64,000 bases of DNA from Pseudomonadota bacterium (GTDB lineage: Bacteria; Pseudomonadota; Alphaproteobacteria; Sphingomonadales; Sphingomonadaceae): the NCBI GenBank assembly GCA_023436615.1, contig JAEZIO010000020.1, positions 12,225 through 76,224 on the forward strand, read 5' to 3'. The notes under the pieces are model-generated. The model ran no database searches, was not told the DNA's origin, and saw nothing but the letters and a program-made list of their open reading frames with translations. Positions 5,789 through 16,156 of the stretch are shown here, piece by piece. Position 1 is the stretch's first letter, and every line of letters begins with the position of its first letter. A program made the position numbers and the translations under genes.

Positions 5789-7198
5789 ATGGCGGATGCG
5801 GGCGAAATCCTTTCGAAGATCAAGGACGAGGAACTCGACTGGGTCGACCTCCGCTTCACCGATCCGAAGGGCAAATGGCAGCACCTGACGATGGCGTCGG
5901 GCGTCGTAGACGAGGACCAGCTCACCGACGGCTTCATGTTCGACGGAAGCTCGATCGCCGGCTGGAAGGCGATCAACGAGTCCGACATGATCCTGAAGCC
6001 GGACCTCGATGCGGCCTACGTCGATCCGTTCAGCGCGACGCCGATGCTGATCCTGTTCTGCAACATCGTCGAGCCCTCCACGGGCGAGCTGTACGGGCGG
6101 GACCCTCGCTCGACCGCCACCCGGGCCGAGGCCTATCTGAAGCAAACCGGCATCGGCGATTCGATCTTCGTCGGCCCCGAAGCCGAATTCTTCATGTTCG
6201 ACGACGTTCGTTTCGAAGACGGCTATTCGACCAGCTACTACCGGATCGACGATATCGAGCTGCCGACCAACACCGGCCGCGACTATGAGGGCGGCAACCT
6301 CGCGCACCGCCCGCGCGCCAAGGGCGGCTATTTCCCGGTCGCGCCTGTCGACAGCGCCATCGACATCCGCGGCGAAATGGTTTCGACCATGCTCGAGATG
6401 GGCCTGCCGATGGACAAGCACCATCACGAGGTCGCCGCGTCGCAGCATGAGCTCGGCCTCACCTACGGCTCGCTGGTCCAGACCGCCGACCGGATGCAGA
6501 TCTACAAATATGTCGTGCACATGGTCGCCCATGCATATGGCAAGACCGCGACCTTCATGCCCAAGCCGATCGCGCAGGATAACGGCAGCGGCATGCACAC
6601 GCACATGTCGATCTGGAAAGGCGGCAAGCCCCTGTTCGCCGGAAACGGTTATGCGGGGCTCAGCGAAACCGCGCTCTACTTCATCGGCGGTGTCATCAAG
6701 CACGCCCGCGCGCTCAACGCGTTCACCAACCCGACCACCAACAGCTACAAGCGGTTGGTGCCGGGCTTCGAAGCGCCGGTGCTGCTGGCTTATTCGAGCC
6801 GTAACCGTTCGGCGTCATGCCGCATTCCGTATGGCGCCGGCGAAAAGGCCAAGCGCGTCGAATTCCGCTTCCCGGACGCGCTCGCCAATCCGTACCTGGC
6901 CTACTCCGCTCTCCTCATGGCAGGCCTCGACGGCATTCAGAACCGCATCCATCCGGGCGACCCGATGGACAAGAACCTCTACGACCTTCCGCCGCAGGAG
7001 CTGGTCGACGTGCCCACCGTGTGCGGAAGCCTCCGCGAGGCGCTCGTCAGCCTCAACAACGACCGGGCCTTCCTGACCAAGGGCGACGTGTTCAGCGACG
7101 ACCAGATCGACGCCTATATGGAGCTTAAGTGGGAAGATGTGATGCGCTGGGAAACCACGCCCAGCCCGGTCGAGTTCGACATGTATTATTCGAGCTAG
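5789..7198 (+). CDS. glnA: Glutamine synthetase type I
   Basis: 469 residues from ATG 5789 with GGGAG upstream; the open frame continues upstream without family similarity. It catalyses ATP-dependent amidation of glutamate as a dodecamer in the cytoplasm. Visible signatures are FDGSSIAGWKAINESDM (beta-Grasp domain), GSGMHTHMSIWK (ATP site), NRSASCRIPY (glutamate/ammonium site) and KNLYDLPPQE, whose Tyr is the adenylylation site controlled by GlnE and P-II. Length and motifs match GSI-beta. The stop overlaps the convergent MFS gene stop by four bases. Confidence 0.97.
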   Translation: MADAGEILSKIKDEELDWVDLRFTDPKGKWQHLTMASGVVDEDQLTDGFMFDGSSIAGWKAINESDMILKPDLDAAYVDPFSATPMLILFCNIVEPSTGELYGRDPRSTATRAEAYLKQTGIGDSIFVGPEAEFFMFDDVRFEDGYSTSYYRIDDIELPTNTGRDYEGGNLAHRPRAKGGYFPVAPVDSAIDIRGEMVSTMLEMGLPMDKHHHEVAASQHELGLTYGSLVQTADRMQIYKYVVHMVAHAYGKTATFMPKPIAQDNGSGMHTHMSIWKGGKPLFAGNGYAGLSETALYFIGGVIKHARALNAFTNPTTNSYKRLVPGFEAPVLLAYSSRNRSASCRIPYGAGEKAKRVEFRFPDALANPYLAYSALLMAGLDGIQNRIHPGDPMDKNLYDLPPQELVDVPTVCGSLREALVSLNNDRAFLTKGDVFSDDQIDAYMELKWEDVMRWETTPSPVEFDMYYSS

Positions 7199-8478
7199 TC
7201 TTCGAGAATTCGGCTGTTCGTCTTCGTCTCGCGCATCGAGACGTAGGCGACCAGCGAGCAGGCCGCGAGCGCGGAAATATACAGGTAGAACCACCGCTCG
7301 TGGCCGATGCTCTTGAGCCAGAGCGCCACATATTCGGCCGTTCCGCCGAAGATCGTGTTGGCAAGCGCGAACGGCAGCGCGACTCCCAAAGCCCGGATGT
7401 GCGCCGGGAACAGCTCGGCTTTGATCACCGCGTTGATCGACGTGTAGCCGGTCACCATCACCAGGCTGGCCATGACGAGCGCGAAGGCTGCCGGAACGCT
7501 CTTCACCGTCTCCAGCGTCGTGAACAGCGGATAGGTGAACACGGTCGCCGTCGCGCCGAAAAAGATCATCATCGGCTTGCGCCCGATGCGGTCCGATATC
7601 GCGCCGGCAAGCGGCTGGAGCAGCATCATCAGCGCGAGCGCAACGGTCATGATCCGCGATGCCGTCTGCCGGTCGAAGCCGCTCGTGTTCACCAGGAACT
7701 TCTGCAGGTAGATCGTGTAGGCGTAGAAGGCGGCGGTGCCGCCGGCAGTCAGCGCCATCACCAGCAGCGCCTCGCGCGGATGCTCCCCGAACAGGTTGCG
7801 CGTCGTGGATTTCGGCCGGTCCGCCTTCGCGGCCACAATCTCGTAGCTCAGCGTCTCGTCGAGCCGCCGCCGGATGATGAAGGCGACGATCGCCAGCACT
7901 CCGCCCATCGCGAAGGCGATCCGCCAGCCCCAGGCGTCGAGCTGCGCTTCGGTCAGGATGCTCTGGAGGAAAACGAGGAAAGCGAGCGCCGTCAGCTGCC
8001 CGCCGATGATCGTCACATATTGGAAGCTAGACCATAGCCCGCGGCGCTCGCGGCCGGCCATTTCGCTGAGATAGGTCGCGCTCGATCCATATTCTCCGCC
8101 GAGGCTGAGCCCCTGGATCATCCGAGCGATGAGAAGGATGGCGGGTGACAGCACGCCCGCCTGCGCGTGCGTCGGAGCGACCGCGATGAGGAGCGAGCCG
8201 GCGCACATCAAGGTCACCGACAAAGTCAGCCCGGCCTTGCGGCCTCTGTGATCGGCGTAGATGCCCATCAGCCACGCGCCGATCGGCCGCATCACGAAGC
8301 CGACGGCGAACACGGCCGCGGCCTGCAAAAGCTCGGCGGTCTGGTCCTCGGCCGGGAAGAAGCTCTTCGCGAAATAGATCGCGAAGGCCGCGTAGACGTA
8401 CCAGTCGAACCACTCGACAAGATTGCCTGCCGAGCCGCCGACGATGTTCTTTAGGCGGCGCGCGGCGGTGTCAGCCAC
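7195..8478 (-). CDS. MFS transporter, metabolite:H+ symporter (MHS) type
   Basis: 427 residues from GTG 8478, which lies inside the end of the amino acid permease gene (8-base overlap). The N-terminus NIVGGSAGNLVEWFDWYVYA and the loop GIYADHRGRKAGLTLSV are characteristic of the metabolite:proton symporter family that includes KgtP, ProP and ShiA. Twelve hydrophobic segments are expected, and QGLSLGGEYGSSATYLSEMA is the TM4-5 motif. Substrate is probably a dicarboxylate, 2-oxoglutarate or a zwitterion; it cannot be fixed from sequence. Likely co-transcribed with the permease. Confidence 0.88.
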   Translation of the reverse strand: MADTAARRLKNIVGGSAGNLVEWFDWYVYAAFAIYFAKSFFPAEDQTAELLQAAAVFAVGFVMRPIGAWLMGIYADHRGRKAGLTLSVTLMCAGSLLIAVAPTHAQAGVLSPAILLIARMIQGLSLGGEYGSSATYLSEMAGRERRGLWSSFQYVTIIGGQLTALAFLVFLQSILTEAQLDAWGWRIAFAMGGVLAIVAFIIRRRLDETLSYEIVAAKADRPKSTTRNLFGEHPREALLVMALTAGGTAAFYAYTIYLQKFLVNTSGFDRQTASRIMTVALALMMLLQPLAGAISDRIGRKPMMIFFGATATVFTYPLFTTLETVKSVPAAFALVMASLVMVTGYTSINAVIKAELFPAHIRALGVALPFALANTIFGGTAEYVALWLKSIGHERWFYLYISALAACSLVAYVSMRETKTNSRILED

Positions 8479-9889
8479 TCGCGCGGGCCCGCGCCGCTTC
8501 CGCCCTCGACGATCCGTAGAGCCAGTAAACGACGAGACCGATCGCGTTCCATATGAGGAAGTACTGCTGCGTTTTGATCGGCAGGCTCCAGAACAGATAG
8601 GCGCACCCGAGGATGGCCACGATTCCGACCAGCCACGGCGCCGGGGTCGTGAACTTGCGCGGCGCATCCGGCTCACGCCTGCGCATCGCCAGCATGCACG
8701 CGGACACGGCGATAAAAGCGCAAAGCGTTCCCGCATTGGCGAGCGCGGCGATGTCGGCGAGCGGGAACAGCCCGGCGATGACCGCAACGACGATTGCGGT
8801 GAAGATCGTGATCCTGACCGGCGTTCCGCGGCTCGAGACTCGCGCCAAGTTCGTGGGGAGCAGCCCGTCGCGCGCCATTGTGAAGAAGATCCGGCTCTGG
8901 CCGTAGAAGAAGGCGAGGATGACGGTCGGCAGCGCGACCACGGCGCCGATCGCGAGGATCCGCGCTGCCCAAGGACGGCCGATCTCGCGAAGGATCAGCG
9001 CCAGCGGCTCGGGGCTGTTGGCGAAGCGCAGGTACGACAAGGCGCCAATCGCGACCGCAGCGACGGCCATGTAGATGATCACGCACAGGATCATCGACCC
9101 GACGATGCCGATTCCGAGGTCGCGGTCGGGGTTCTTCGTCTCTTCCGCCGCTGTGGCGATCGCGTCGAAGCCGTAGAAGGCGAAGAAGATGATAGCCGCC
9201 GCCGCCATCACCCCGACCTCCGAGCCCGACGGCCCGCTGCGAGGGAAACCGTATGGCATGAACGGTTCGAAATTGCCGACGTTGAAGAACGGAAGCGCGA
9301 CGATGATGAACAGCGCCAGCGCGGCCAGCTTCACCAGCACGAGGATGGCATTGACGTTGGCGCTCTCGCGGGTCCCGTAGATGAGGAGTCCGGCGACGAC
9401 CGCAATGATGAAGATGGCCGGAAGGTTGAGCACTCCTCCAAGTTCCGGGCCCTGTATCAGCGCTGTCGGCAAGCCGGCCCCGATGCTTTGGAGAAAGCCG
9501 GCGGCATAGCCGGACCAGCCGACGGCGACGGCGCTGACGACGAGGCTGTATTCGAGGATCAGCGACCAGCCGACGATCCACGCGACGAGCTCGCCATAGA
9601 CCACATAGCTGTAGGTGTAGGCGCTGCCGGCGGCAGGATACATCGTCGCCATTTCCGCGTAAGCGAGCGCCGCGAATGCGCAGATGACCCCTGCGATCGC
9701 GAAACTCAAAATGACCGCCGGACCCGCTTTGGCAGCGCCGACGCCCGTCAGCGTCAGGATGCCGGTGCCAACGATCGCGCCCACGCCGAGCGCGATGAGG
9801 TGCGGCCATGACAGGCTCGGGTGGAGGCGATGCTCGGCCGCCATTTCCTCGCGCGGCACGATAGTCTTGCGGACATTCCAGTTTTTCAT
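8471..9889 (-). CDS. APC-superfamily amino acid permease (CAT type)
   Basis: 472 residues from ATG 9889 behind GGGGGATC. The sequence WPHLIALGVGAIVGTGILTL is the TM1 signature of the cationic amino acid transporter branch, and ALAYAEMATMYPAAGSAYTY is the TM3 motif. Around 12 transmembrane helices are visible, and hydrophobicity is even throughout. It probably imports an amino acid with protons. It lies 45 bases after the tamB stop on the same strand and overlaps the MFS gene after it, so the two transporters form a unit. Confidence 0.9.
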   Translation of the reverse strand: MKNWNVRKTIVPREEMAAEHRLHPSLSWPHLIALGVGAIVGTGILTLTGVGAAKAGPAVILSFAIAGVICAFAALAYAEMATMYPAAGSAYTYSYVVYGELVAWIVGWSLILEYSLVVSAVAVGWSGYAAGFLQSIGAGLPTALIQGPELGGVLNLPAIFIIAVVAGLLIYGTRESANVNAILVLVKLAALALFIIVALPFFNVGNFEPFMPYGFPRSGPSGSEVGVMAAAAIIFFAFYGFDAIATAAEETKNPDRDLGIGIVGSMILCVIIYMAVAAVAIGALSYLRFANSPEPLALILREIGRPWAARILAIGAVVALPTVILAFFYGQSRIFFTMARDGLLPTNLARVSSRGTPVRITIFTAIVVAVIAGLFPLADIAALANAGTLCAFIAVSACMLAMRRREPDAPRKFTTPAPWLVGIVAILGCAYLFWSLPIKTQQYFLIWNAIGLVVYWLYGSSRAEAARARASG

Positions 9890-9934
9890 GCGATCCCCCG
9901 TTTGGACGCTTGGTCGCAACCGCTGCCCGCGACG

Positions 9935-12900
9935 TCAATAATCCTTTGACAGCCGGACGTTCGCGCTGACTCGGCCGATCGTCGAGACCGTCGACAGTAG
10001 AGAGAGCCAGCGCGTCATCTGATACTCGACCCGCGTCGCAGAATATTCGTGCCCGTCGGTGATCACTTCGACGTACAGCTTGCGCCCGATATACTTGCCC
10101 GCCGCTAGGGCCGTCTTCTGGCCGGTGGCGATGTCCGCGGGAAGTATCCGCAGCCGGTCGAGGCCGACGGCACGGCGCAGCGCGTTGATCGGGTCGAGGT
10201 TGCCGGTCCCCTCGTTCAGCGCGGCGACGGCAGAAGCCAGCTGCAAGGCTTCCGGCGCCGACAGGTTGGTGATCGAGGTTCCGAACAGGATCCGCGACAA
10301 AAGTTCGTCCTGCGGAAGCTGCGGCACCGATGCGAAGCTGATTTCGGGTTTCAATCCCGTCCCCTGGACGAGGACCGTTGCGTCGAGCCCCTGGACCTGC
10401 GCTTCCGCACGGATGTCGAGCAGCGGGTTCGGCGGGTTCTCGCCGCGGAAGCGGATGATCCCGCGCTCGAGCCGGAAGCTGCGGCCGGCGAAATCGTAAT
10501 CCCCACGGACCAGGTCGGCGCGGCCGGTGAACGCCGGGGAATCGGCGAACCCGCCCACGTGGAGGTCTGTCGTCCAGGTGCTGCGGATGCCGAGCCCGCG
10601 CACTTGCAGGTTGCCGCCGGCAAGGTCGACGTCGAGCCGCCACGGATGCAGCTGCTCGGCCTCGATGACGTCGGCTTCATCGAGGCCGGAATGGCGCACC
10701 TGGAGCTGGGGGACGGAAGCCGCCCTGCTGGCGCGGCCGAGCGTGAACCGCCCTTCGTCCAGGTGGAAATTGCCCGAGATCGTGCCGCCGCCGTTCGCCG
10801 ATGAGCGGACCTTGAGCGGGCCCGTCACGCGCGCGGCGACGTCGTCGCGGTTCAGCAGTTGCGCGTGGCTGGCGTTGAAGGACAGATCGAGCAATGTCCG
10901 GCCTTCGGAGAAAGTCACCGTGCCGGCGCCGTCGAGCGACCCGCCGCCCGGCGTTTGCCCGGCGAGCCGGCTGAAGAAGAGCTTCGAGCCCTGGAAGCGG
11001 CCTTCGCTGACGAGGCGCTCGATGACGGTGCCCGTCACCGAGCTCTCCAGGCGCGCATTCTGCGTCCGCAGCGAACCGCGAATGATGGGGTTTGCAAGGC
11101 TGCCCCGAACGTCGGCGCCGATCGCGGCGGGACCGGTCAGGTCGAAAATCTCCACTCCGGACAGCCGCCACAGCGTGTCGGCGGCGCCCTGGTAGCGAAG
11201 CTGGGCGAACAAGGGCGCCTGCATCAGCTCGGCGACGACCGGGCCGTTGCCCAAAGGCGCGAACCGGGCCTGCGCGCGCCCGATGGTCTGCCCCCTGCTT
11301 ACGGCCACCGCGCGAAGCCCTGCCTGGTTGCCCGCCAGGATCGCCGCCAGCCCCAGATCGATGGGCTGCGATGCAAGCACCAGGCCCGACCGGCTCAGGC
11401 CGCGCACCGTCAGGTTCAGCTTGCCGGAACGCGTCCCCTTCCACGCATAGTCCAGAGTGCCGCTCGCGCGCCCGCCCATGTCGAGGTCCGGCCAGGCGAT
11501 GTTGAGGACGTCCATCGGCATCGACTGAAGCTGCGCGTGGACGCTCGGCCGAGATCCGCTGTTGCCCGAGACGACGGCTCGCCCGCCGCCGAACGACACC
11601 CGCGTCGGCGCCAACGCCCAGCCGTCGCCGGAACGCGTCAGGACAGCCGCCTGGTCGAGCACGAGCGGCTTGCGCTCGACCGAGCCGCGGCCCGTCAGCC
11701 GGATTTGGTCGGGCGACAGCTCGGCAAGGGTATTGAATTCGAATGCGGCGCCGCGGCGCCCCGCGAACGCGGCCCGCACCTGTCCGGACCCGTTCACGAG
11801 GTTCGCATTGGCGGCGAGCCGGGCCATGGTGATGCCGTTAAATTCCACCCCACGGGCGTTGACGACGCCCGTTAGAGCCGTTCGGTTTTCGTCGAGCACT
11901 ATCGTGCCGTCGAGGCGGCCGCTACGCACGGCGAGCGCTCCGGGAAGGGTCACGCCGTTAGCGACCAGGTGCGCTTCGATCTTCTGCGCGTCGCCGACCG
12001 GTGCGAACGCCAGCGTCCCGGTGAGGCCGCCGCCGGCAACCTCGAGGCCGCCGGTGAACCCGCCCGGATCGGCGCGAAGCTGCCCGGACGCATGCGCGCC
12101 ATTGACGTCGAGCGCGGCGACCGAAATCACTGTGCGGGCGCCTCTCGGAAGCAGGATCCTGCCATTGCTGGTGAAGTGGCCCAGGCGCGATCCGCCCGAT
12201 GCGCGATAGTCGAAGCCCGCTGGCGTCGGATTGAGCAGCAGCCGGACGTCCTTGAGGCCGAGGGTCTCGTTCGGCCGATCCAGTAACAGCTCCACTTTCG
12301 GCCGGGCGATATTGCCGTCGAGCACCATGCGGACGGGACCGTATTGTGCCTGTCGTCCCCTCGCCGTGATGTGGAAGGTCCCGTCGCGGTAACGCACGCC
12401 TTCACCGCCAAGCCGGAGCTTGGGCGAGTAAAGCTGCAGGTTGCTGAGGTGCAGCAGGCCGTCCGGCGTACGGGTGAGGTCCGTCTCCAGCCGCGGAAGT
12501 CCGCCAGTCAGATCGCGAAAGAAGCTGTTGTCGAGCCGGCGCACCCACGCCTTTGCGGAGCCGGTGACGAGCGATCCGCGACCGCCTGGCGCGGGGACCA
12601 CGCGAAGGTCGGTCAGCACGTCGACGATTCCGAGCCCTTCGATGAAGTAGCGCTTCATCCCCCCCGACAGCAGGATTTCGAAACGGCCGGTGACCAGATC
12701 GATCAGCAGCGAAACCTTGCCGTTCAACTGCGCGCTTCGCAGCTGAAGCGCGTCGCCGCGGACCAGTTTGGGCGTGATCGTCAGGAGGCCGTCCAGGCTG
12801 GCATTGGCGAGGATCGCGCCGGCAGTATCGCCCACCCCGGTGATCGCCCGTGCCCGAAGGTGGAGCGGCACGCGCATGGGCCAGGGCGAAAGCCGGCCCC

Positions 12901-14107
12901 TCCCCTCCGCGCGCACGTCGATGAAACCCGTCTGGTCGAACTTCACGCCCGGTGATGTCAGCCGGTAGGAATAATCGGCCGTGCCGAACGGCCCGTCGAG
13001 CGTAACGAGCATCCGCACGCTGCGTCCGGCCATGTTGGTGAACAGCGCTTGCGGCCGGAGCAGGTCGAATCCGATCCGGACCGAGCGGAAGCGGTTCTGC
13101 GCGAGATCGAGAGCGCCCCTCGCCGCCGCTCGCAACGCGCCCGACCCGAGCACGAGCTCGCCGTCGAGGATGCGGTCTTTCAGAGTCGCGCTTCCACTCA
13201 CTCGAACGCGTGGCGCGGTCAGCCGCATCTGGCGGCCCTTGAGGAACTGCGAAGGCGCAAGCACGCCCGTCAGGCCGAAGCGGCCATTGTCGTTGGTGAG
13301 ACGGAGCCGGCCCGTCGGACGGCCCGAAAGGTCCAGCGCCGCCGCTCCCCGCCAGCGGCTCCAGCCGCCGTCGCCGGTGATTACCAGGTCGAGCGACCGC
13401 TTCGACCCGATCATGGCTGGCAACAGCCCCCCGGCGGCGGACCGCGCGCGTACCTCGAGATCGAAACGGTCCCCGTCAGGCTCGGCGTCGAGCGCGATCG
13501 CAAGCCGGTCCGAACCGTCGATCGCCGCGGCGAGGTTCACGACTGCGCGGCCTGACCGGATGTCGGCGCTTCCCTTCAAACGGCCGACGCGCGCGGTTTC
13601 CGTGACGCTTTTCTGAATCTCGAGGCGGTCGACGGTGAGCTCGCCGATGCGAATGTCGAACCCAGGAAGGATCGGACCCTTCTTCGTGCTCGGCTTGAGT
13701 TTCGGAAGCCGCACCAGAGCGACTCGGTCCGCGTGCAGCCGCTCGATCCTGAGGCTGTTGTAGAGCCACGCGGCCGGCGTCCAGTCGATGTCGATTTCCG
13801 GCGACGTCAGGAACACGCCGTCCTGGTCGAGGACCGCAACGTTCCTGAGCTTCGATTCTCCGAACACAGAGCCGTCGATGCGCCCGATCCGGATCCTCAG
13901 CCCCGACGAGGTTTCCAGCTGCGCGATGCGGTCGACGATCCAGCGATGGCCCGGGGCCGTGTCGAGCACGAACAGCCCGATTCCCAGCAACAAAGCGAGA
14001 GCAAGGAGGAGCGCGAGCAGCTCCTGCAGCAGGCGCCGCACCCAGTTGCGCTTCAACCGATAAGGCGGCCGCTCGCGCGGTTCGCGCCCGGCCGCGATCT
14101 CCGTCAT
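9935..14107 (-). CDS. tamB: Translocation and assembly module inner-membrane component TamB (DUF490)
   Basis: 1390 residues from ATG 14107, overlapping the tamA stop as TGATG. A single N-terminal transmembrane helix (LLQELLALLLALALLLGIGL, about 27-47) anchors a very long periplasmic beta-rich AsmA-like body. The last 300 residues carry the TamB/DUF490 domain: GDYDFAGRSFRLERGIIRFR, LPQDELLSRILFG and GKYIGRKLYVEV. TamB forms a hydrophobic groove that spans the periplasm and helps phospholipid transport and outer-membrane protein assembly with TamA. Coupling to tamA supports the call. Confidence 0.95.
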   Translation of the reverse strand: MTEIAAGREPRERPPYRLKRNWVRRLLQELLALLLALALLLGIGLFVLDTAPGHRWIVDRIAQLETSSGLRIRIGRIDGSVFGESKLRNVAVLDQDGVFLTSPEIDIDWTPAAWLYNSLRIERLHADRVALVRLPKLKPSTKKGPILPGFDIRIGELTVDRLEIQKSVTETARVGRLKGSADIRSGRAVVNLAAAIDGSDRLAIALDAEPDGDRFDLEVRARSAAGGLLPAMIGSKRSLDLVITGDGGWSRWRGAAALDLSGRPTGRLRLTNDNGRFGLTGVLAPSQFLKGRQMRLTAPRVRVSGSATLKDRILDGELVLGSGALRAAARGALDLAQNRFRSVRIGFDLLRPQALFTNMAGRSVRMLVTLDGPFGTADYSYRLTSPGVKFDQTGFIDVRAEGRGRLSPWPMRVPLHLRARAITGVGDTAGAILANASLDGLLTITPKLVRGDALQLRSAQLNGKVSLLIDLVTGRFEILLSGGMKRYFIEGLGIVDVLTDLRVVPAPGGRGSLVTGSAKAWVRRLDNSFFRDLTGGLPRLETDLTRTPDGLLHLSNLQLYSPKLRLGGEGVRYRDGTFHITARGRQAQYGPVRMVLDGNIARPKVELLLDRPNETLGLKDVRLLLNPTPAGFDYRASGGSRLGHFTSNGRILLPRGARTVISVAALDVNGAHASGQLRADPGGFTGGLEVAGGGLTGTLAFAPVGDAQKIEAHLVANGVTLPGALAVRSGRLDGTIVLDENRTALTGVVNARGVEFNGITMARLAANANLVNGSGQVRAAFAGRRGAAFEFNTLAELSPDQIRLTGRGSVERKPLVLDQAAVLTRSGDGWALAPTRVSFGGGRAVVSGNSGSRPSVHAQLQSMPMDVLNIAWPDLDMGGRASGTLDYAWKGTRSGKLNLTVRGLSRSGLVLASQPIDLGLAAILAGNQAGLRAVAVSRGQTIGRAQARFAPLGNGPVVAELMQAPLFAQLRYQGAADTLWRLSGVEIFDLTGPAAIGADVRGSLANPIIRGSLRTQNARLESSVTGTVIERLVSEGRFQGSKLFFSRLAGQTPGGGSLDGAGTVTFSEGRTLLDLSFNASHAQLLNRDDVAARVTGPLKVRSSANGGGTISGNFHLDEGRFTLGRASRAASVPQLQVRHSGLDEADVIEAEQLHPWRLDVDLAGGNLQVRGLGIRSTWTTDLHVGGFADSPAFTGRADLVRGDYDFAGRSFRLERGIIRFRGENPPNPLLDIRAEAQVQGLDATVLVQGTGLKPEISFASVPQLPQDELLSRILFGTSITNLSAPEALQLASAVAALNEGTGNLDPINALRRAVGLDRLRILPADIATGQKTALAAGKYIGRKLYVEVITDGHEYSATRVEYQMTRWLSLLSTVSTIGRVSANVRLSKDY

Positions 14108-16131
14108 CAGAACGCCTGGCCCAGCGACACCGCGACGGCGATGCGGCTGTCGCCCTTGCGCGGGTTCAGCGGCGTTCCGACGTCGATCCGGATCGGGCCG
14201 AAGCTCGAATAATATCGCAGCCCCACCCCGGCGCCGAACTGCCACCCGTTGAAGTCCGGCGTGACCTTGTTGGTCAGCGAGCCGCCGTCGAAGAACGGGA
14301 CGACGCCGAAATTGCCGCCCAACGCTTTGGGCCGAAAGCGCGCCTCGAGCGAAAATTCGGTCAGCGTCTTGCCGCCAACCGGGTCGCTTTCGAAGTCCCG
14401 GGGGCCGACTCGCTGGTAGCCGTAGCCGCGCACCGAGCCGCCGCCGCCGGCGTAAAAGCGCCGCGATGGCGCGATCGACGGCGCGTCGGCCCCGAAGATG
14501 CTGCCAAGACGGACACGCCCCGCTAGCACCGCAAGTTCCGAAACCGGCTGATAGGCGCTCGCATCGACCTGCGCCCGGCCATAAGCGAAAGATCCGCCCT
14601 TCGCGGAGACCTCGGGGCTCAGGTGGATCGATGCCCGGAAGCCGCGCGTCGGATCGAGCAGGTCATCGCTGCCGTCGTATGCGAGGTTCAGCGGCAGCGC
14701 ACTGATCAGGAAGGTCTTCGTTTCCTTGACGGCCGGATCCTGGAACACGCCGCGCTCGTCGGTCGCGAGAAGCTCTGCACCCACGCCCCAGGTCCATTTC
14801 TTGCGCCAGATGATGTTGCTCTGCCGCTCCAGGCTTCCGAGGAAGCGGATGGTGTGCGCCTCATAGGCATCGAAATTGGTGTGGCTTGCGGCTAGCTGGA
14901 GATCGAGGACGCGGTCCCGCGCGCCGAAATTGTTTCGGCGGAACTCGACTCCGGCGAGCTGCTCGCGCGTGCCGGCGATGCCGCGAAGAGTCAGAGCGCC
15001 TTCCGGATTGACGAAGTTCCGGTCCTGCCAATTGACTTCGAGCTTCGCACCCTCGCCCGTGCCGTAGCCGAGTTCGCCTGCGATCGTATGGCTCGGCGCA
15101 GGCGTCAGTTTGACGTCGAGATCCACTGTCTGCTGGTCCGGCCGCGGCACTACCGTCACCTCGGCGGACGCCACCAGGCCAGTCGCGATCAGGGCACGGC
15201 GCAAGTCGTCGACGCGGTCGCGCTCAAACCGCTGTCCGGTTTTGAAGCGCGCCATCTCCGCAACGTGGCGGGCGCCGAAGGGCGGCTCCCCGCTCACGCG
15301 AATCGTACCGAAGCGCGCGACCGGTCCGGTGTCGACCGGCAGGACCAGCGTCGCAAGATGCGTGCGATGATCTATGACGATCTGCTGCTCGCCGACGTCG
15401 GCAAGCGCGAAGCCTTGCTCGCCGAGGGCGATCTTGAGCCCGAGATCTGCGGCCGCGACGTCGGCGGCGATGACCGGATCGCCCGGCCTGATCGGAAAGG
15501 CCTCGCGAAGCCGGTCGGCTTCGGACCCCGCGGCCTCGAGCCCCGGCAGCTCGACGGACTGGAAGCGGTACTGTTCGCCAGGCTCGGCGGCGAGCGTTAC
15601 CCTCAGCACCTCCCCCGCAGGTGAAATCGCGGGCTCAACGGTCGCATCGTAGAAACCCTGCGACCGGAGCAACTCGGCAAGAAGCTCGGCATCCGCTTCG
15701 GAGCGGCGCTGCACCTGGGCCGCGTTAGCGGGCTTCCTTCGCCCTTCGTACAAGGCGGACTGCTTTTCGAACGCCTCGACCAGCACTTGCGAATTGCCGA
15801 GCCGCTCCAGTCCCTCGATCGCGATCGCGTAATAGCGCTCGCTGCGGGCGTCGGTGATGGGCGTTTGGGCGGTCGCGGGTGGCTCGAGCGGTTCGTCCGC
15901 GGGCATCTTGCCGAGGTCGGGCCAGTCGACTCCAAGGTCCGGCATCGGGTCGAGCGGAGCGGACGGGTCGAGATCCGCCGAGCCCGAGGGGACGACGGGA
16001 GGCGGTGGCGGGCTCTGCTGGCCGAAAGCCGGACCGGACAGGAACGCACCGCAGGCGGCAGCGCCCAGCAGCCGCGAAAGCGATCCCACCCCAACCCCGG
16101 ATTTCATCCCTTCAGAGTAGATGGCGCACAT
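14107..16131 (-). CDS. tamA: Outer-membrane TamA-like BamA-family protein
   Basis: Up to 674 residues. An in-frame ATG at 16107 gives a better signal peptide (MKSGVGVGSLSRLLGAAACG) and is the likelier start. After the signal comes a Pro-rich linker (about 38-90), POTRA repeats, and a C-terminal beta-barrel with GGGGSVRGYGYQRVGPRD, the conserved RGY loop of the Omp85 family, and a final barrel strand ending in Phe. It works with TamB, encoded directly after with overlapping stop and start. Confidence 0.92.
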   Translation of the reverse strand: MCAIYSEGMKSGVGVGSLSRLLGAAACGAFLSGPAFGQQSPPPPPVVPSGSADLDPSAPLDPMPDLGVDWPDLGKMPADEPLEPPATAQTPITDARSERYYAIAIEGLERLGNSQVLVEAFEKQSALYEGRRKPANAAQVQRRSEADAELLAELLRSQGFYDATVEPAISPAGEVLRVTLAAEPGEQYRFQSVELPGLEAAGSEADRLREAFPIRPGDPVIAADVAAADLGLKIALGEQGFALADVGEQQIVIDHRTHLATLVLPVDTGPVARFGTIRVSGEPPFGARHVAEMARFKTGQRFERDRVDDLRRALIATGLVASAEVTVVPRPDQQTVDLDVKLTPAPSHTIAGELGYGTGEGAKLEVNWQDRNFVNPEGALTLRGIAGTREQLAGVEFRRNNFGARDRVLDLQLAASHTNFDAYEAHTIRFLGSLERQSNIIWRKKWTWGVGAELLATDERGVFQDPAVKETKTFLISALPLNLAYDGSDDLLDPTRGFRASIHLSPEVSAKGGSFAYGRAQVDASAYQPVSELAVLAGRVRLGSIFGADAPSIAPSRRFYAGGGGSVRGYGYQRVGPRDFESDPVGGKTLTEFSLEARFRPKALGGNFGVVPFFDGGSLTNKVTPDFNGWQFGAGVGLRYYSSFGPIRIDVGTPLNPRKGDSRIAVAVSLGQAF

Positions 16132-16156
16132 GAACCGCGCCAGACCGGTGAAGCGA

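Noticed and set aside
5642..6703. A 353-codon minus-strand frame over glnA
   Set aside because: Shadow of glutamine synthetase; no start site or family features.
8423..9811. A 462-codon plus-strand frame rich in Arg/Asp/Glu
   Set aside because: It is the antisense shadow of the amino acid permease, whose membrane helices and motifs are unmistakable.
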